Assembly (NCBI RefSeq): GCF_039691755.1
Contig: NZ_CP137552.1
Span: forward strand, 2,356,001 to 2,420,000
Source: Halomonas sp. Bachu 37
Lineage (GTDB): Bacteria > Pseudomonadota > Gammaproteobacteria > Pseudomonadales > Halomonadaceae
Direction of reading: 5' to 3'
DNA length: 64,000 nucleotides
In this document: piece after piece, positions 40,021-48,437 of the stretch
Layout of the letters: each line of letters begins with the position of its first letter
Numbering within the stretch: the first letter of the stretch is position 1
Program-made: the position numbers and the translations under genes
The notes under the pieces: generated by a model
What the model was told of the DNA's origin: nothing
Databases searched by the model: none
The model's input: the letters and a program-made list of their open reading frames with translations, nothing else

Positions 40021-41415
40021 TCATGCCGCCTCGTTCAGGGCGCCGGTAAGATCCAGAATCGCCTGCTTGCCGTCGCCGAACAGCATCAGCGTGTTGTCCT
40101 TGGCAAACAGCGGATTGGGCAACCCGGCGAAACCCGGGCTCAGGCTGCGCTTCACCACGACGACGGTGCGCGCCTGGTCGACATCGAGAATCGGCATGCC
40201 GTAGATCGGACTGCCCTTGTCCTCCCGTGCCATCGGGTTGGTGACGTCGTTGGCACCGATGACGATCACCACGTCGGTCTGAGCGAAACTGGGGTTCACC
40301 TGTTCCATGGGCTGCATCTTGTCGTAGTCCACCTCGGCTTCGGCGAGCAGCACGTTCATGTGCCCCGGCATACGCCCGGCGACGGGGTGCAGGCCATAGA
40401 TCACTTCCACACCACGACGTTCCAGTGTATCGGCCAGATCCCGCACCGCATGCTGAGCCTGCGCCATGGCCAGCCCGAAGCCCGGCACGATAACCACCCG
40501 CTGGGCGGTCTCCAGCAACATGCTGACTTCCTCGGCGGAGGAGGACTTGACCTTGCCGGCATACACCTCGTCGGCATCCATGGCCTCGCCGCCTTCCTCG
40601 GATAGCGAACCGAACAATACCCCGGCCAGGGAGCGGTTCATGGCCACGCACATGATGCGCGTCAGGATCAGCCCCGAGGCACCGACCAGAGCGCCGGAGA
40701 CGATCAGCACGGTGTTGCCCATGATGAAGCCCGCCGCCGCCGCCGCGATGCCCGAGTAGGAGTTGAGCAAGGCGATGACCACGGGCATATCCGCCCCGCC
40801 GATGGGGATCACCAGCGTCACGCCCAGCACCAGGGCAATGGCGGTCAGCAGCAACAACAGGCCGAGACCACCGCCGCCACTCGCCAGGGTCGCCACGATC
40901 ACGACGGCACCACTGAGCAAGGCGGCGTTGAACAGCGTGATGCCCTTGAAGCCCATGGGCTTGCCCGGCAGCAGTTCCTGCAGCTTGCTGAACGCTACCG
41001 CGCTGCCGGTCAGCGTGACCGCGCCGATCAGCACCGTCAGGCCTATGGCCAGAAGGCTGATAGTGCCCGCGGCGGCGATCGGCCCACTGGCGGTGAGAAA
41101 GCTGGCCATGGCCACGGCCAGAGAAGCCCCGCCACCGAACCCATTGAGCAGAGCAACCATTTGCGGCATGGCGGTCATCTGGATGCGCGTGGCCAGCAAG
41201 ACGCCGACCGCTCCCCCCACGATGACTCCGGCCACGATCCAGCCGTAGGACAGGATCGACTGGTTCAGCAGGGTGACCACCACCGCCACCAGCATGCCGA
41301 TGGCGGCCAGCAGGTTGCCACGCACGGCGGTACGCGGACGAGTCAGCCCCTTGATTCCGGTGATGAACAGCACTGCGGACGCAAGATAGAACAGGTTTAC
41401 GAAAGACAGACTCAT
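40021..41415 (-). CDS. pntB: NAD(P) transhydrogenase subunit beta
   Basis: 464 aa membrane subunit binding NADP(H). Uses the proton gradient to reduce NADP+ with NADH. Nine or so helices in the first 260 residues, then the dIII domain (VVIVPGFGLAMAQAQHAV; HPVAGRMPGHMNVLLAEA; IGANDVTNPMA; VVVVKRSLSPGFAGLPN). It is the last gene of the F420 operon, 3 nt after pntAB. In this context NADPH for F420 reduction is a natural role (inference). Confidence 0.95.
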   Translation of the reverse strand: MSLSFVNLFYLASAVLFITGIKGLTRPRTAVRGNLLAAIGMLVAVVVTLLNQSILSYGWIVAGVIVGGAVGVLLATRIQMTAMPQMVALLNGFGGGASLAVAMASFLTASGPIAAAGTISLLAIGLTVLIGAVTLTGSAVAFSKLQELLPGKPMGFKGITLFNAALLSGAVVIVATLASGGGGLGLLLLLTAIALVLGVTLVIPIGGADMPVVIALLNSYSGIAAAAAGFIMGNTVLIVSGALVGASGLILTRIMCVAMNRSLAGVLFGSLSEEGGEAMDADEVYAGKVKSSSAEEVSMLLETAQRVVIVPGFGLAMAQAQHAVRDLADTLERRGVEVIYGLHPVAGRMPGHMNVLLAEAEVDYDKMQPMEQVNPSFAQTDVVIVIGANDVTNPMAREDKGSPIYGMPILDVDQARTVVVVKRSLSPGFAGLPNPLFAKDNTLMLFGDGKQAILDLTGALNEAA

Positions 41416-41418
41416 GGT

Positions 41419-41709
41419 TTAACCCCTCTTGCGAAACATGCGCAGCATGCGATTGGTGACCAGGAATCCGCCCACCACATTGATGGTGGCGAGTGTTACG
41501 GCCACCATGCCGAGGATGGATGTCCAGACGCCGCCGACCTCTCCCGACCCCGCGGCAAGCAAGGCCCCGACCAACGTGATGCCGGAAATGGCGTTGCTGC
41601 CCGACATCAAGGGTGTGTGGAGTGTGGCGGGCACCTTGGTGATCAGCTCGACCCCCAGGATGACGGCCAGCACGAAAAGCGATATCTGCATGATCAGCAT
41701 ATCCATCAA
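41419..41709 (-). CDS. pntAB: NAD(P) transhydrogenase alpha-2 (membrane) subunit
   Basis: 96 aa with three helices, equal to the membrane tail of E. coli PntA as a separate protein: VLAVILGVELITKVPATLHTPLMSG and NVVGGFLVTNRMLRMF. It overlaps pntAA by ATGA (41706-41709). A split alpha subunit is usual in many proteobacteria. Confidence 0.93.
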   Translation of the reverse strand: MMDMLIMQISLFVLAVILGVELITKVPATLHTPLMSGSNAISGITLVGALLAAGSGEVGGVWTSILGMVAVTLATINVVGGFLVTNRMLRMFRKRG

Positions 41710-42869
41710 GCCGTCTCCTCTTCACGGGTAGGTTCCATCGAAAGGCGCTCGCGAATTCGCGCGGCGCGCACCTCACCAGCATGGGTCACCACGGTTTCAT
41801 CGACGATCTCGTCCTCGAAGTCCAACGTCAGCTTGCCCTCGTCATCCAGCAGGTGGCGCAGCAGGTTCTCGACATTGCGCCCGTACATCTGGCTAGCATG
41901 GTGGGGCATGGAAGCGACGATGTTACGCGGTCCGATGATGCTCACCCCATAGGCGGTTACCGTCTCGCCGGGCCGGCTCAACTCACAGTTGCCGCCCCGC
42001 TCGGCGGCGAGATCGACGATGACGGCGCCCGGCTTCATGCCTTTCACCATCTCCTCGGTAATCAATACCGGCGCCTTGGCGCCTGGAATCGCCGCCGTGG
42101 TCACCACCACATCCTGCTGCGCGAGTACCTGGGTCATCTGCTCGCGCTGACGCTGGAGGAAATCGTCGTCCTGTTCGCTGGCATAGCCGCCCTGGCCTTC
42201 GCTGGACGAGGTATCGAGATCCAGTTCCACGGGCTTGGCGCCCACGGAAAGGATCTGATCGCGCGCTGCGGGACGCACGTCGTACGCCTCCACGATAGCG
42301 CCCAGCCGCTTGGCGGTGGCAGCCGCCTGCAAGCCCGCCACACCGGCTCCCATGATGAAGACGCGAGACGGGTTCAACGTTCCCGCCGCCGTCATCATCA
42401 TCGGAAAGATGCGCGGGGCTTGGCATGCCGCCAACAGCACGGCCTTGTAACCGGCCAGTGTGGCAATGGATGACAAGGCGTCCATGCTCTGGGCGCGGCT
42501 GATGCGAGGCACCAGTTCCAGCGCCACGCTGGTAATGCCTCGCTCGGCCAGCTCAAGAAAGCGGTCGGCGTCGCTTAAGGGGTCCATCATGCCAATGCAG
42601 ATATGGCCTTCACGCAGGTCGGCCAGCGCCGCGTCGTGGGCGGCGTCGACACAGAGTATGATTTCGCCTTTTTCGAGCAACTGAGCGCGGGCCGTGAGTA
42701 TCTCCGCGCCCGCGTCGCGATAGCTGGCGTCGGGAAACCCGGCGGCGTCGCCGGCGCCGGTCTCCACGTAGACGGCGCAGCCGAGGCCGGTCAGGGTCGA
42801 TATATTGGCGGGCGTCAGGGCCACCCTGGTCTCACCAGGGTGGGTTTCCCGCATTACCGATAGCTTCAT
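41706..42869 (-). CDS. pntAA: NAD(P) transhydrogenase alpha-1 (NAD-binding) subunit
   Basis: 387 aa soluble domain I. Seen: MKLSVMRETHPGETRVALTPANI; SRAQSMDALSSIATLAGYKA; Rossmann motif VFIMGAGVAGLQAAATAKRLGA; the mobile-loop region EDDxxxQR-like QDDDFLQRQREQM. GGAGAACAACA precedes the ATG. It lies 32 nt downstream of the M20 hydrolase, on the same strand. Confidence 0.94.
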   Translation of the reverse strand: MKLSVMRETHPGETRVALTPANISTLTGLGCAVYVETGAGDAAGFPDASYRDAGAEILTARAQLLEKGEIILCVDAAHDAALADLREGHICIGMMDPLSDADRFLELAERGITSVALELVPRISRAQSMDALSSIATLAGYKAVLLAACQAPRIFPMMMTAAGTLNPSRVFIMGAGVAGLQAAATAKRLGAIVEAYDVRPAARDQILSVGAKPVELDLDTSSSEGQGGYASEQDDDFLQRQREQMTQVLAQQDVVVTTAAIPGAKAPVLITEEMVKGMKPGAVIVDLAAERGGNCELSRPGETVTAYGVSIIGPRNIVASMPHHASQMYGRNVENLLRHLLDDEGKLTLDFEDEIVDETVVTHAGEVRAARIRERLSMEPTREEETA

Positions 42870-42901
42870 TGTTGTTCTCCTGCACGTGATCGAATGCCCG
42901 A

Positions 42902-44134
42902 TCAGGCGTTGGCATGCTCCAGTACCGCCTTGAGCAGCACATTGCAGCCGGCAGCCAGATCGTCGGCATCGGCGCGTTCCAGTTCGTTATGGCTGATGCC
43001 CTTCTCGCAGGGGACGAAGACCATGGAGGTAGGCGCCACACGGGCGATGTAGCAGGCGTCATGGCCGGCGCCGCTGACCATCTCGCGATGGCTGAGCTCC
43101 AGCTCTTCCGCCGCCTTGCGCACGGAGGCGACGCACTGCTGCGCGAACGGCACGGGCGGGGAGTACCAGATCTGCTCGAATGCCATCTCGAGCTTGAGCT
43201 CTTCGACGATACGGGCCGCTTCCTCGCGCAGGGCCTGGTCCATCTTTTCCAATACCTCGGCATCGGGGTGGCGGAAGTCAACGGTGAAGAAGACCTGGCC
43301 GGGAATGACGTTGCGCGAGTTGGGGAATACCTGCATCAAGCCCACCGTCGCGCAGGCGTTGGGCTGGTTATCCATGCCGATACGATTGACCATGTCGACG
43401 ATGCGTGCGGCACCGACCAGAGCGTCGCGGCGGCTGGGCATGGGCGTGGGCCCGGCGTGGGATTCCTGGCCGGTCAGGGTGATTTCGTACCAGCGCTGGC
43501 CCTGGGCATCGGTCACCACGCCGATCTGCTTGTGCTCATCCTCGAGAATCGGTCCCTGCTCGATGTGCGCCTCGAAGAATGCCTTGAACGGATGATTGCC
43601 CACTTCGGCCTCACCGGCATAGCCGATACGCTGCAGCTCCTCGCCCATGGTCTTGCCGTCGAGGTCGGCCCGGCTCAAGCCGTACTCCAGGTCGAAGGCG
43701 CCGGCGAAAACGCCCGAGGAGACCATGGCCGGCGGGAAACGCGAGCCCTCCTCGTTGGTCCAGGCCACGGTTTCCAGCGGGGTGGTGGTTTCGATGCCTT
43801 GCTCGTTCAGGGTGCGGAAAATCTCCAGGCCCGCCAACACGCCGTAGACCCCGTCGAACTTGCCGCCGGTGGGCTGGGTGTCGAGGTGACTGCCGACCGC
43901 GACCGGCGCCAACGAGTTATCCTTGCCCGGACGGCGAGCAAAGATGTTACCCATCTTGTCCACCGTGATGCTGCAGCCTGCTTCTTCGCACCATTTCACG
44001 AAGAGATCGCGGCCCTGCTTGTCCAGATCCGTCAACGCCAGGCGGCAGCAGCCGCCCTTCTCGGTGCCGCCGATTTCGCCCATTTCCATCAGGCTGTCCC
44101 ACAGGCGCTGCTTGTTGATGCGAATGTCGTTCAT
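42902..44134 (-). CDS. M20-family N-carbamoyl amide hydrolase (beta-ureidopropionase / N-carbamoyl-L-amino acid hydrolase)
   Basis: 410 aa. Metal-site and dimer motifs: GSHLDTQPTGGKFDGVYGVLAG (first ligands), WTNEEGSRFPP (Glu-Glu), EAHIEQGPILED, and AGHDACYIARVAPTSMVFVPC near the C-terminus. This is the AmaB/HyuC/PydC type. ATG 44134 has GAGG 6 nt upstream; the open frame begins 15 codons earlier without one. It lies inside the F420 operon and duplicates the step of the nitrilase-type enzyme at 34948. Confidence 0.9.
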   Translation of the reverse strand: MNDIRINKQRLWDSLMEMGEIGGTEKGGCCRLALTDLDKQGRDLFVKWCEEAGCSITVDKMGNIFARRPGKDNSLAPVAVGSHLDTQPTGGKFDGVYGVLAGLEIFRTLNEQGIETTTPLETVAWTNEEGSRFPPAMVSSGVFAGAFDLEYGLSRADLDGKTMGEELQRIGYAGEAEVGNHPFKAFFEAHIEQGPILEDEHKQIGVVTDAQGQRWYEITLTGQESHAGPTPMPSRRDALVGAARIVDMVNRIGMDNQPNACATVGLMQVFPNSRNVIPGQVFFTVDFRHPDAEVLEKMDQALREEAARIVEELKLEMAFEQIWYSPPVPFAQQCVASVRKAAEELELSHREMVSGAGHDACYIARVAPTSMVFVPCEKGISHNELERADADDLAAGCNVLLKAVLEHANA

Positions 44135-44260
44135 GAGTACCTCGCCAATTATCGAGTTAGAACTTGGTGAACGGCGCACACAGGGTCCCCATGGGGCCGC
44201 CTATTGCGACCCTTTCACGCTCGTCTCGACAGGGGAACCGGTGCTCCACCGGTGGATGAA

Positions 44261-45265
44261 TCAGCGGTTGAAGCGGGGAATCACATGCTCGCCGTACTGC
44301 GCGATAATGTTCTCCTCGTCACCGTTGTCCAGGTAGATATTGAAATGGGTCATGCCGGCTTCCTGCAATTTCTGCAGCTTGGCGACGTGGTCCTCGGGCT
44401 GGCCCAGAACACAGAAGCTTTCGACGATTTCCGGGGTAATGAAGTCGAGATAGGGGTTATCGCTCTGGCCGTGCTTGGAGTAATCGTAGCCTTTGCGCTT
44501 CTCGATGTAGTCGGTGAGGCTCTTGGGCACCAGGCCGCTGTCGGTACCGTACTTCTCGACGATATCGGCCACGTGATTGCCGACCATGGCCGGGAACCAC
44601 TTGGTGGCCTCGATGCAGCTCTCCTTGTCACCGAAGTAAGCCGGTGCCGCGACGATGACCTTATAGTTGGACATGTCGCGACCGGCATCCTTGCCCGCCT
44701 GGGTCGCCTGGTTACCCAGCCACTCGACCAGGTAGGTGTCGCCGATCTGCAGGATCACGCCGTCACCTACCTCGCCTGCCGTCTTCAATGCCTTGGGGCC
44801 GTAGGCGCCGATATGCACGGGCAGCTCGTAACCATCCGCCCAGGGGAACTTGACCGGCTCCGGGCATTCGCCATACATGACTTCCTCACCGCGTACCATC
44901 GCCTTGACCTTCTGGGTAAACTCGGCGACACGCGCCAACGGTGCGGGCTTCTTGCCCATCACGCGGACCGAGCTGTCGCCGCGCCCCAGGCCGATATCGA
45001 AGCGCCCGCCGCTCTGCTTGGCCAGGCTGCCGAACAGGCTCGCCGCCAGCGACCAGTCGCGGGCGTTGGGGTTGGTCACGCAGGGAGCGAAGCGCATCTT
45101 CGTGGTGTGCTCCATGCACATGGCGATGGCGGGGTAGCACTCCCGCCACAGGATATGGGAATCGTAGAACCAGCAGTAATCGAAGCCGGCTTCCTCGGCC
45201 TGCTTGACCAATTTACGGGCGCGATCGGGGCTGACGAATCCCTTGAAACAGATACCGAATTCCAT
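44261..45265 (-). CDS. Luciferase-like (LLM) F420-type oxidoreductase; candidate dihydropyrimidine-forming reductase
   Basis: 334 aa TIM-barrel of the bacterial luciferase/F420-dependent superfamily. Seen: N-terminal MEFGICFKGFVSPDRARKLV, WFYDSHILWRECYP, and the phosphate-side GGRFDIGLGRGDS typical of F420-dependent members, then LPVHIGAYGPKALK. I recall a TIGR03842-type family (named after a Colwellia protein) that resembles this; to be verified. AGGAG lies 7 nt before the ATG. Its neighbours are npdG and the carbamoyl-amide hydrolase, so pyrimidine reduction by F420H2 is my leading idea; an RutA-like ring-opening reaction is the alternative. Confidence 0.85.
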   Translation of the reverse strand: MEFGICFKGFVSPDRARKLVKQAEEAGFDYCWFYDSHILWRECYPAIAMCMEHTTKMRFAPCVTNPNARDWSLAASLFGSLAKQSGGRFDIGLGRGDSSVRVMGKKPAPLARVAEFTQKVKAMVRGEEVMYGECPEPVKFPWADGYELPVHIGAYGPKALKTAGEVGDGVILQIGDTYLVEWLGNQATQAGKDAGRDMSNYKVIVAAPAYFGDKESCIEATKWFPAMVGNHVADIVEKYGTDSGLVPKSLTDYIEKRKGYDYSKHGQSDNPYLDFITPEIVESFCVLGQPEDHVAKLQKLQEAGMTHFNIYLDNGDEENIIAQYGEHVIPRFNR

Positions 45266-45344
45266 TGTTCTTCTCCTTACTTGTACTTGTTAAATACTGC
45301 TTGTTGGATGATGCGACTTGTTGAGTTGTTGTCGTAATGGGTGC

Positions 45345-46010
45345 TCAAGAACCCGGCGGGCAGATACGGATACCCGCGTGGGTAAACGGCACCTTCTTGG
45401 AAATATTGAGGCGTATCAGAATCGGAGTGATGGCTTCGATACAGCGCGCATTGACGGCGGGTCCGGCGTTGTAGGCTTCGACGTCGAGATGGCGGACCAG
45501 CTCGATCACCTTCTCCTTGGCCGCCAGGTCGTTGCCGCACACCAGCACATCGCAGTTGATCGGCTGATCCAGGTGATTGAGCGTCGTCGCCGAGACGTTG
45601 TGCAGGGCGCCGACCACGGGAACCTCGTCGCCCAGCAGGGCCTGGGCGGCCTCGGTGGCCGAACCGGCGGCGGGCATGTCCACCTTCTTGGGGTCGCCAT
45701 CCGCCAGCGGCACGACAATGTCGATCAAGATCTTGCCGGGCAGCAGGTCACGGATCGACTCGAGCGTGGCGTCGTGGGCGCTGTAGGGAACGGCAAGAAT
45801 CACCATTTCGTCGACAGCGGTCACGGCGTCACGCAGTGCCTCGCCGCTGATGGTAGCGGCATTGTCGAGCTGGGCGTTCAGCTCGTCGGCCACTCCCTGG
45901 GCGCGCGCGCCGTCGCGGGAGCCGATCACCACCGGTATACCGGCGCGGGCGAAACGCAGGGCCAGGCCTCGGCCTTGCGGGCCGGTACCGCCAAGAATTG
46001 CTACGTTCAT
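45345..46010 (-). CDS. npdG: F420:NADP oxidoreductase
   Basis: 221 aa. Reduces F420 with NADPH (or the reverse). Seen: [20 protein letters not shown]ossmann start, [11 protein letters not shown] (Ser-Arg NADP phosphate site), [12 protein letters not shown], and the C-terminal [19 protein letters not shown] typical of archaeal Fno and actinobacterial homologues. The open frame runs far upstream through cofE in another phase; ATG 46010 overlaps the cofE stop in ATGA. It is 79 nt upstream of the LLM gene. Confidence 0.92.
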   Translation of the reverse strand: MNVAILGGTGPQGRGLALRFARAGIPVVIGSRDGARAQGVADELNAQLDNAATISGEALRDAVTAVDEMVILAVPYSAHDATLESIRDLLPGKILIDIVVPLADGDPKKVDMPAAGSATEAAQALLGDEVPVVGALHNVSATTLNHLDQPINCDVLVCGNDLAAKEKVIELVRHLDVEAYNAGPAVNARCIEAITPILIRLNISKKVPFTHAGIRICPPGS

Positions 46011-46783
46011 CGGAACAGGTCCTCTTGTTGGGGTCTTATCAGATCGTTCGCGGAACTGACACAGGGTTGCCAATCGATGCCGCTGAAGAGCACCACCGGC
46101 GTCTTGTCGCTCTTGCCCATCACCAAGCCGGATGCGGCGGCCAGCTCGTCGGCCAGGGCCGGCATGGTCACCGACAGCACGCGGCCGAAGGCATCGCGCT
46201 CGCCGACCATGTCGATTCGTGCCGGTACCCGAGCCAGGCCGATGGCCACATTGACCAGGCCCATCCGCCAGGGGCGGCCGAAGGTGTCGGTGACCACGAT
46301 GCCCAGATTCACGCCGAAGGCGCTCTCCAGGCGCTCGCACAGAGCACGGGCGCTGGCGTCTGGGTCCTGAGGCAGCAGGATGATGGTTTCCTCGGCCCCG
46401 ACGTTGGATTCGTCCACCGCGGCGTTGGCGCAGATGAAGCCCAGGCGATGCTCGGCAATCAGCGTGCCTTCTTCCTGTTCGGGGCGTTTCACGGCGCGGA
46501 CCACACGGGTCGATTCGCGCAGAATGGCCTCGACCTTGCGCGGGTCCTTGTTGACCTGCCTGGCCAGTTCCTCGGCTTCGGCACTCGGCGTGACATCGGC
46601 CAGGGCCACGACCTGCCCCTCGGCCTTGGAGATTACCTTGTGCGCGATCACCAGGATGTCGCCATCGCGCAGGGTCATGTCCTGGCGGCGCAGGCACTCG
46701 ATCAGGATCGCGGCCAGGTCATCGCCCGGATGGATGTCGGGGATACCCGCCAAGGCCTGAAGCCCAACGCGTCCGGGGCTCAT
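46007..46783 (-). CDS. cofE: F420-0:gamma-glutamyl ligase CofE
   Basis: 258 aa. Adds glutamates to F420-0. Seen: [14 protein letters not shown] near the N-terminus, [36 protein letters not shown]. The mycobacterial FbiB C-terminal flavin (nitroreductase-like) domain is absent. I place the start at ATG 46783, which overlaps the cofC stop as ATGA and fits the family N-terminus; an ATG 60 nt upstream is in frame. Confidence 0.92.
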   Translation of the reverse strand: MSPGRVGLQALAGIPDIHPGDDLAAILIECLRRQDMTLRDGDILVIAHKVISKAEGQVVALADVTPSAEAEELARQVNKDPRKVEAILRESTRVVRAVKRPEQEEGTLIAEHRLGFICANAAVDESNVGAEETIILLPQDPDASARALCERLESAFGVNLGIVVTDTFGRPWRMGLVNVAIGLARVPARIDMVGERDAFGRVLSVTMPALADELAAASGLVMGKSDKTPVVLFSGIDWQPCVSSANDLIRPQQEDLFR

Positions 46784-47481
46784 GGTGTCGTCAGCCAGGC
46801 GGTCCAGGGCGTCATGCCGTGGGGTGTCGTACACAGGTTCCATAGCTTCTTCAGCTCCTGGGGCGTCTCGGCGCCGCGTTGCTGGATCAGGGCATCTAGG
46901 GTGGAAAGGTCCGCGGGGGTGTCCAGGTCGAAACGCAGGCGAGACAGCTCAAGCACCTGACAGGACAGGCCCAGGCGTTGCGCCGCTTGCCGGTGCGCCA
47001 CGGCCGACTGCGGCCCGAAACGAAAAGGCAGCGCATCGGGCGGTGAGGTCAAAAGGGCATTGGTGCCGCCATCGCTGGCCGGGCAGATCACCACGGCCGG
47101 CCCTTCGCCGCCGGTCTTCAGCAGCCGACAGATTTCCGCTTCATCGAGTTCGACGATATCGGCGGGAACCAGTAGCTGGGCCGAATACCCCGCTTGGCGG
47201 GCCCAATCGGCGGCACGCTGCGCCGCTGGCGAAAGGCCGTCGGCTTGCGGCTCCTCAAGGACCATGGCACCGAGCTTTTTCGCCAGCCTGGCGATCTTCG
47301 GCGACGCCGTGACCACCAGGCGGTCGTGGTCGGGAAAATGATTGGCGAAGAAGCCCAGGGTGCGCTCGCACAGGCGACGGGCCAGGGCCGAACGATGATC
47401 GGGCGAGAGGGTGTTCCCCAATCGGCTCTTGGCCTGGCGGAAATCCTTGACCGGAATCACGATCAGCGGCTTAGGCGTCAT
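46780..47481 (-). CDS. cofC: Phospholactate/phosphoenolpyruvate guanylyltransferase CofC (FbiD)
   Basis: 233 aa nucleotidyltransferase giving the GDP-activated three-carbon unit for F420. Seen: VIPVKDFRQAKSRLGNTLSP (nucleotide-binding loop), LLVPADIVELDEAEI (metal-binding Asp), VVICPASDGGTNALL, LSRLRFDLDTPADL. Whether it takes 2-phospholactate, phosphoenolpyruvate or 3-phosphoglycerate cannot be told from sequence by eye. ATGA overlaps on both sides. Confidence 0.92.
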   Translation of the reverse strand: MTPKPLIVIPVKDFRQAKSRLGNTLSPDHRSALARRLCERTLGFFANHFPDHDRLVVTASPKIARLAKKLGAMVLEEPQADGLSPAAQRAADWARQAGYSAQLLVPADIVELDEAEICRLLKTGGEGPAVVICPASDGGTNALLTSPPDALPFRFGPQSAVAHRQAAQRLGLSCQVLELSRLRFDLDTPADLSTLDALIQQRGAETPQELKKLWNLCTTPHGMTPWTAWLTTP

Positions 47482-48437
47482 GACGCGACCTCCTCCCGGC
47501 GGCAGACCCCGGCAAAGGCGAGGGTCTCTTGCGCCAGACGTGTCTTTTCCTCGGCGCTCGTCATCAACGTGGCGGTCGTCAAGACCTGCAGGCCGTCAGC
47601 TTCCAGGGCCGCGCGATCGGCTCGATCTTGCTCATCTATCACCAGGCCATCGATGAGGCCCGCATAGCTGTCGGCGACACCAGCATTGCTGCAGCGGTAG
47701 CCCATGGCGGTCAGCATGCGGTCGGCCGGGCCTTTCACGGTGTGCCCGCCGATCAACGGCGAGACGGCAATCCGTGTGGCGCGAGAGTTTTCGACGGCGC
47801 GCCGAATCTCGGGGACGGCAAGGATGGGGGCGATGCTGACCACGGGATTGCTCGGCGCGATCAGCAGCACATCGGCCTGTTCGATGGCCTCCAGCGCCTC
47901 GAACGTCGGACGTGCCTCGTCGGCACCCTCGAAGCGAATTTCCCGCACCTCGGGCTGGCAGCGCTCCCTGACGAAGTACTCCTGAAAGGCCAGCCAGCCC
48001 TGCTCCGTTTTCACCAGGGTCTGCAAGCGGTCATCGGTGGGCAGCAACATATTGACCTTCACTCCCAGCGAGTCGGCAATGCTCTGGGCGATCGTGCTGG
48101 GGCGAATACCTTGATGGCGTAACTGGGTGCGAAAGATATGGGTCGCCATGTCCTGATCGCCCAACGACATCCAGGTATCGCAACCCAGGCGTTCGAGCCC
48201 CTTCAACACCCGGTGGCTCTCATCGGCCAGGCCCCACCCCTGCTGCCGGTCGATCAGGTTCGCCAGGCTGTAGGTCAAGGTGTCAATATCCGGCGAGACC
48301 CACAGCCCATGGAATTCATGGTCGTCGGCCACATTGCCGATGATCGACAGCCGCTCGGGAGCGCAGACCGCCGCCAGGCCCTCGGCCAGTTTGGCGCCAC
48401 CCACGCCGCCGGCCAGCAAGGTGACGCGGGGCGTCAT
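47478..48437 (-). CDS. cofD: 2-phospho-L-lactate transferase CofD (FbiA)
   Basis: 319 aa. Transfers the activated unit to FO, giving (dehydro-)F420-0. Seen: VTLLAGGVGGAKLAEGLA, NVADDHEFHGLWVSPDIDTLTYSL, LGDQDMATHIFRT, LIAPSNPVVSIAPILAVPEIR and SPLIGGHTVKGPADRML, the classic CofD motifs. Overlaps cofH and cofC by ATGA. Confidence 0.95.
   Translation of the reverse strand: MTPRVTLLAGGVGGAKLAEGLAAVCAPERLSIIGNVADDHEFHGLWVSPDIDTLTYSLANLIDRQQGWGLADESHRVLKGLERLGCDTWMSLGDQDMATHIFRTQLRHQGIRPSTIAQSIADSLGVKVNMLLPTDDRLQTLVKTEQGWLAFQEYFVRERCQPEVREIRFEGADEARPTFEALEAIEQADVLLIAPSNPVVSIAPILAVPEIRRAVENSRATRIAVSPLIGGHTVKGPADRMLTAMGYRCSNAGVADSYAGLIDGLVIDEQDRADRAALEADGLQVLTTATLMTSAEEKTRLAQETLAFAGVCRREEVAS

Noticed and set aside
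39989..41782. 597-codon minus-strand frame overlapping pntB and pntAB
   Set aside because: Out-of-phase shadow of genuine transhydrogenase genes; low-complexity Arg/Gly/His translation.
42914..44170. 418-codon plus-strand frame opposite the M20 hydrolase
   Set aside because: Antisense of a gene with intact metal-site motifs; common in GC-rich DNA.
46011..46697. 5' extension of the npdG frame upstream into cofE
   Set aside because: Out-of-phase translation of cofE; the real start is ATG 46010 in the ATGA overlap.
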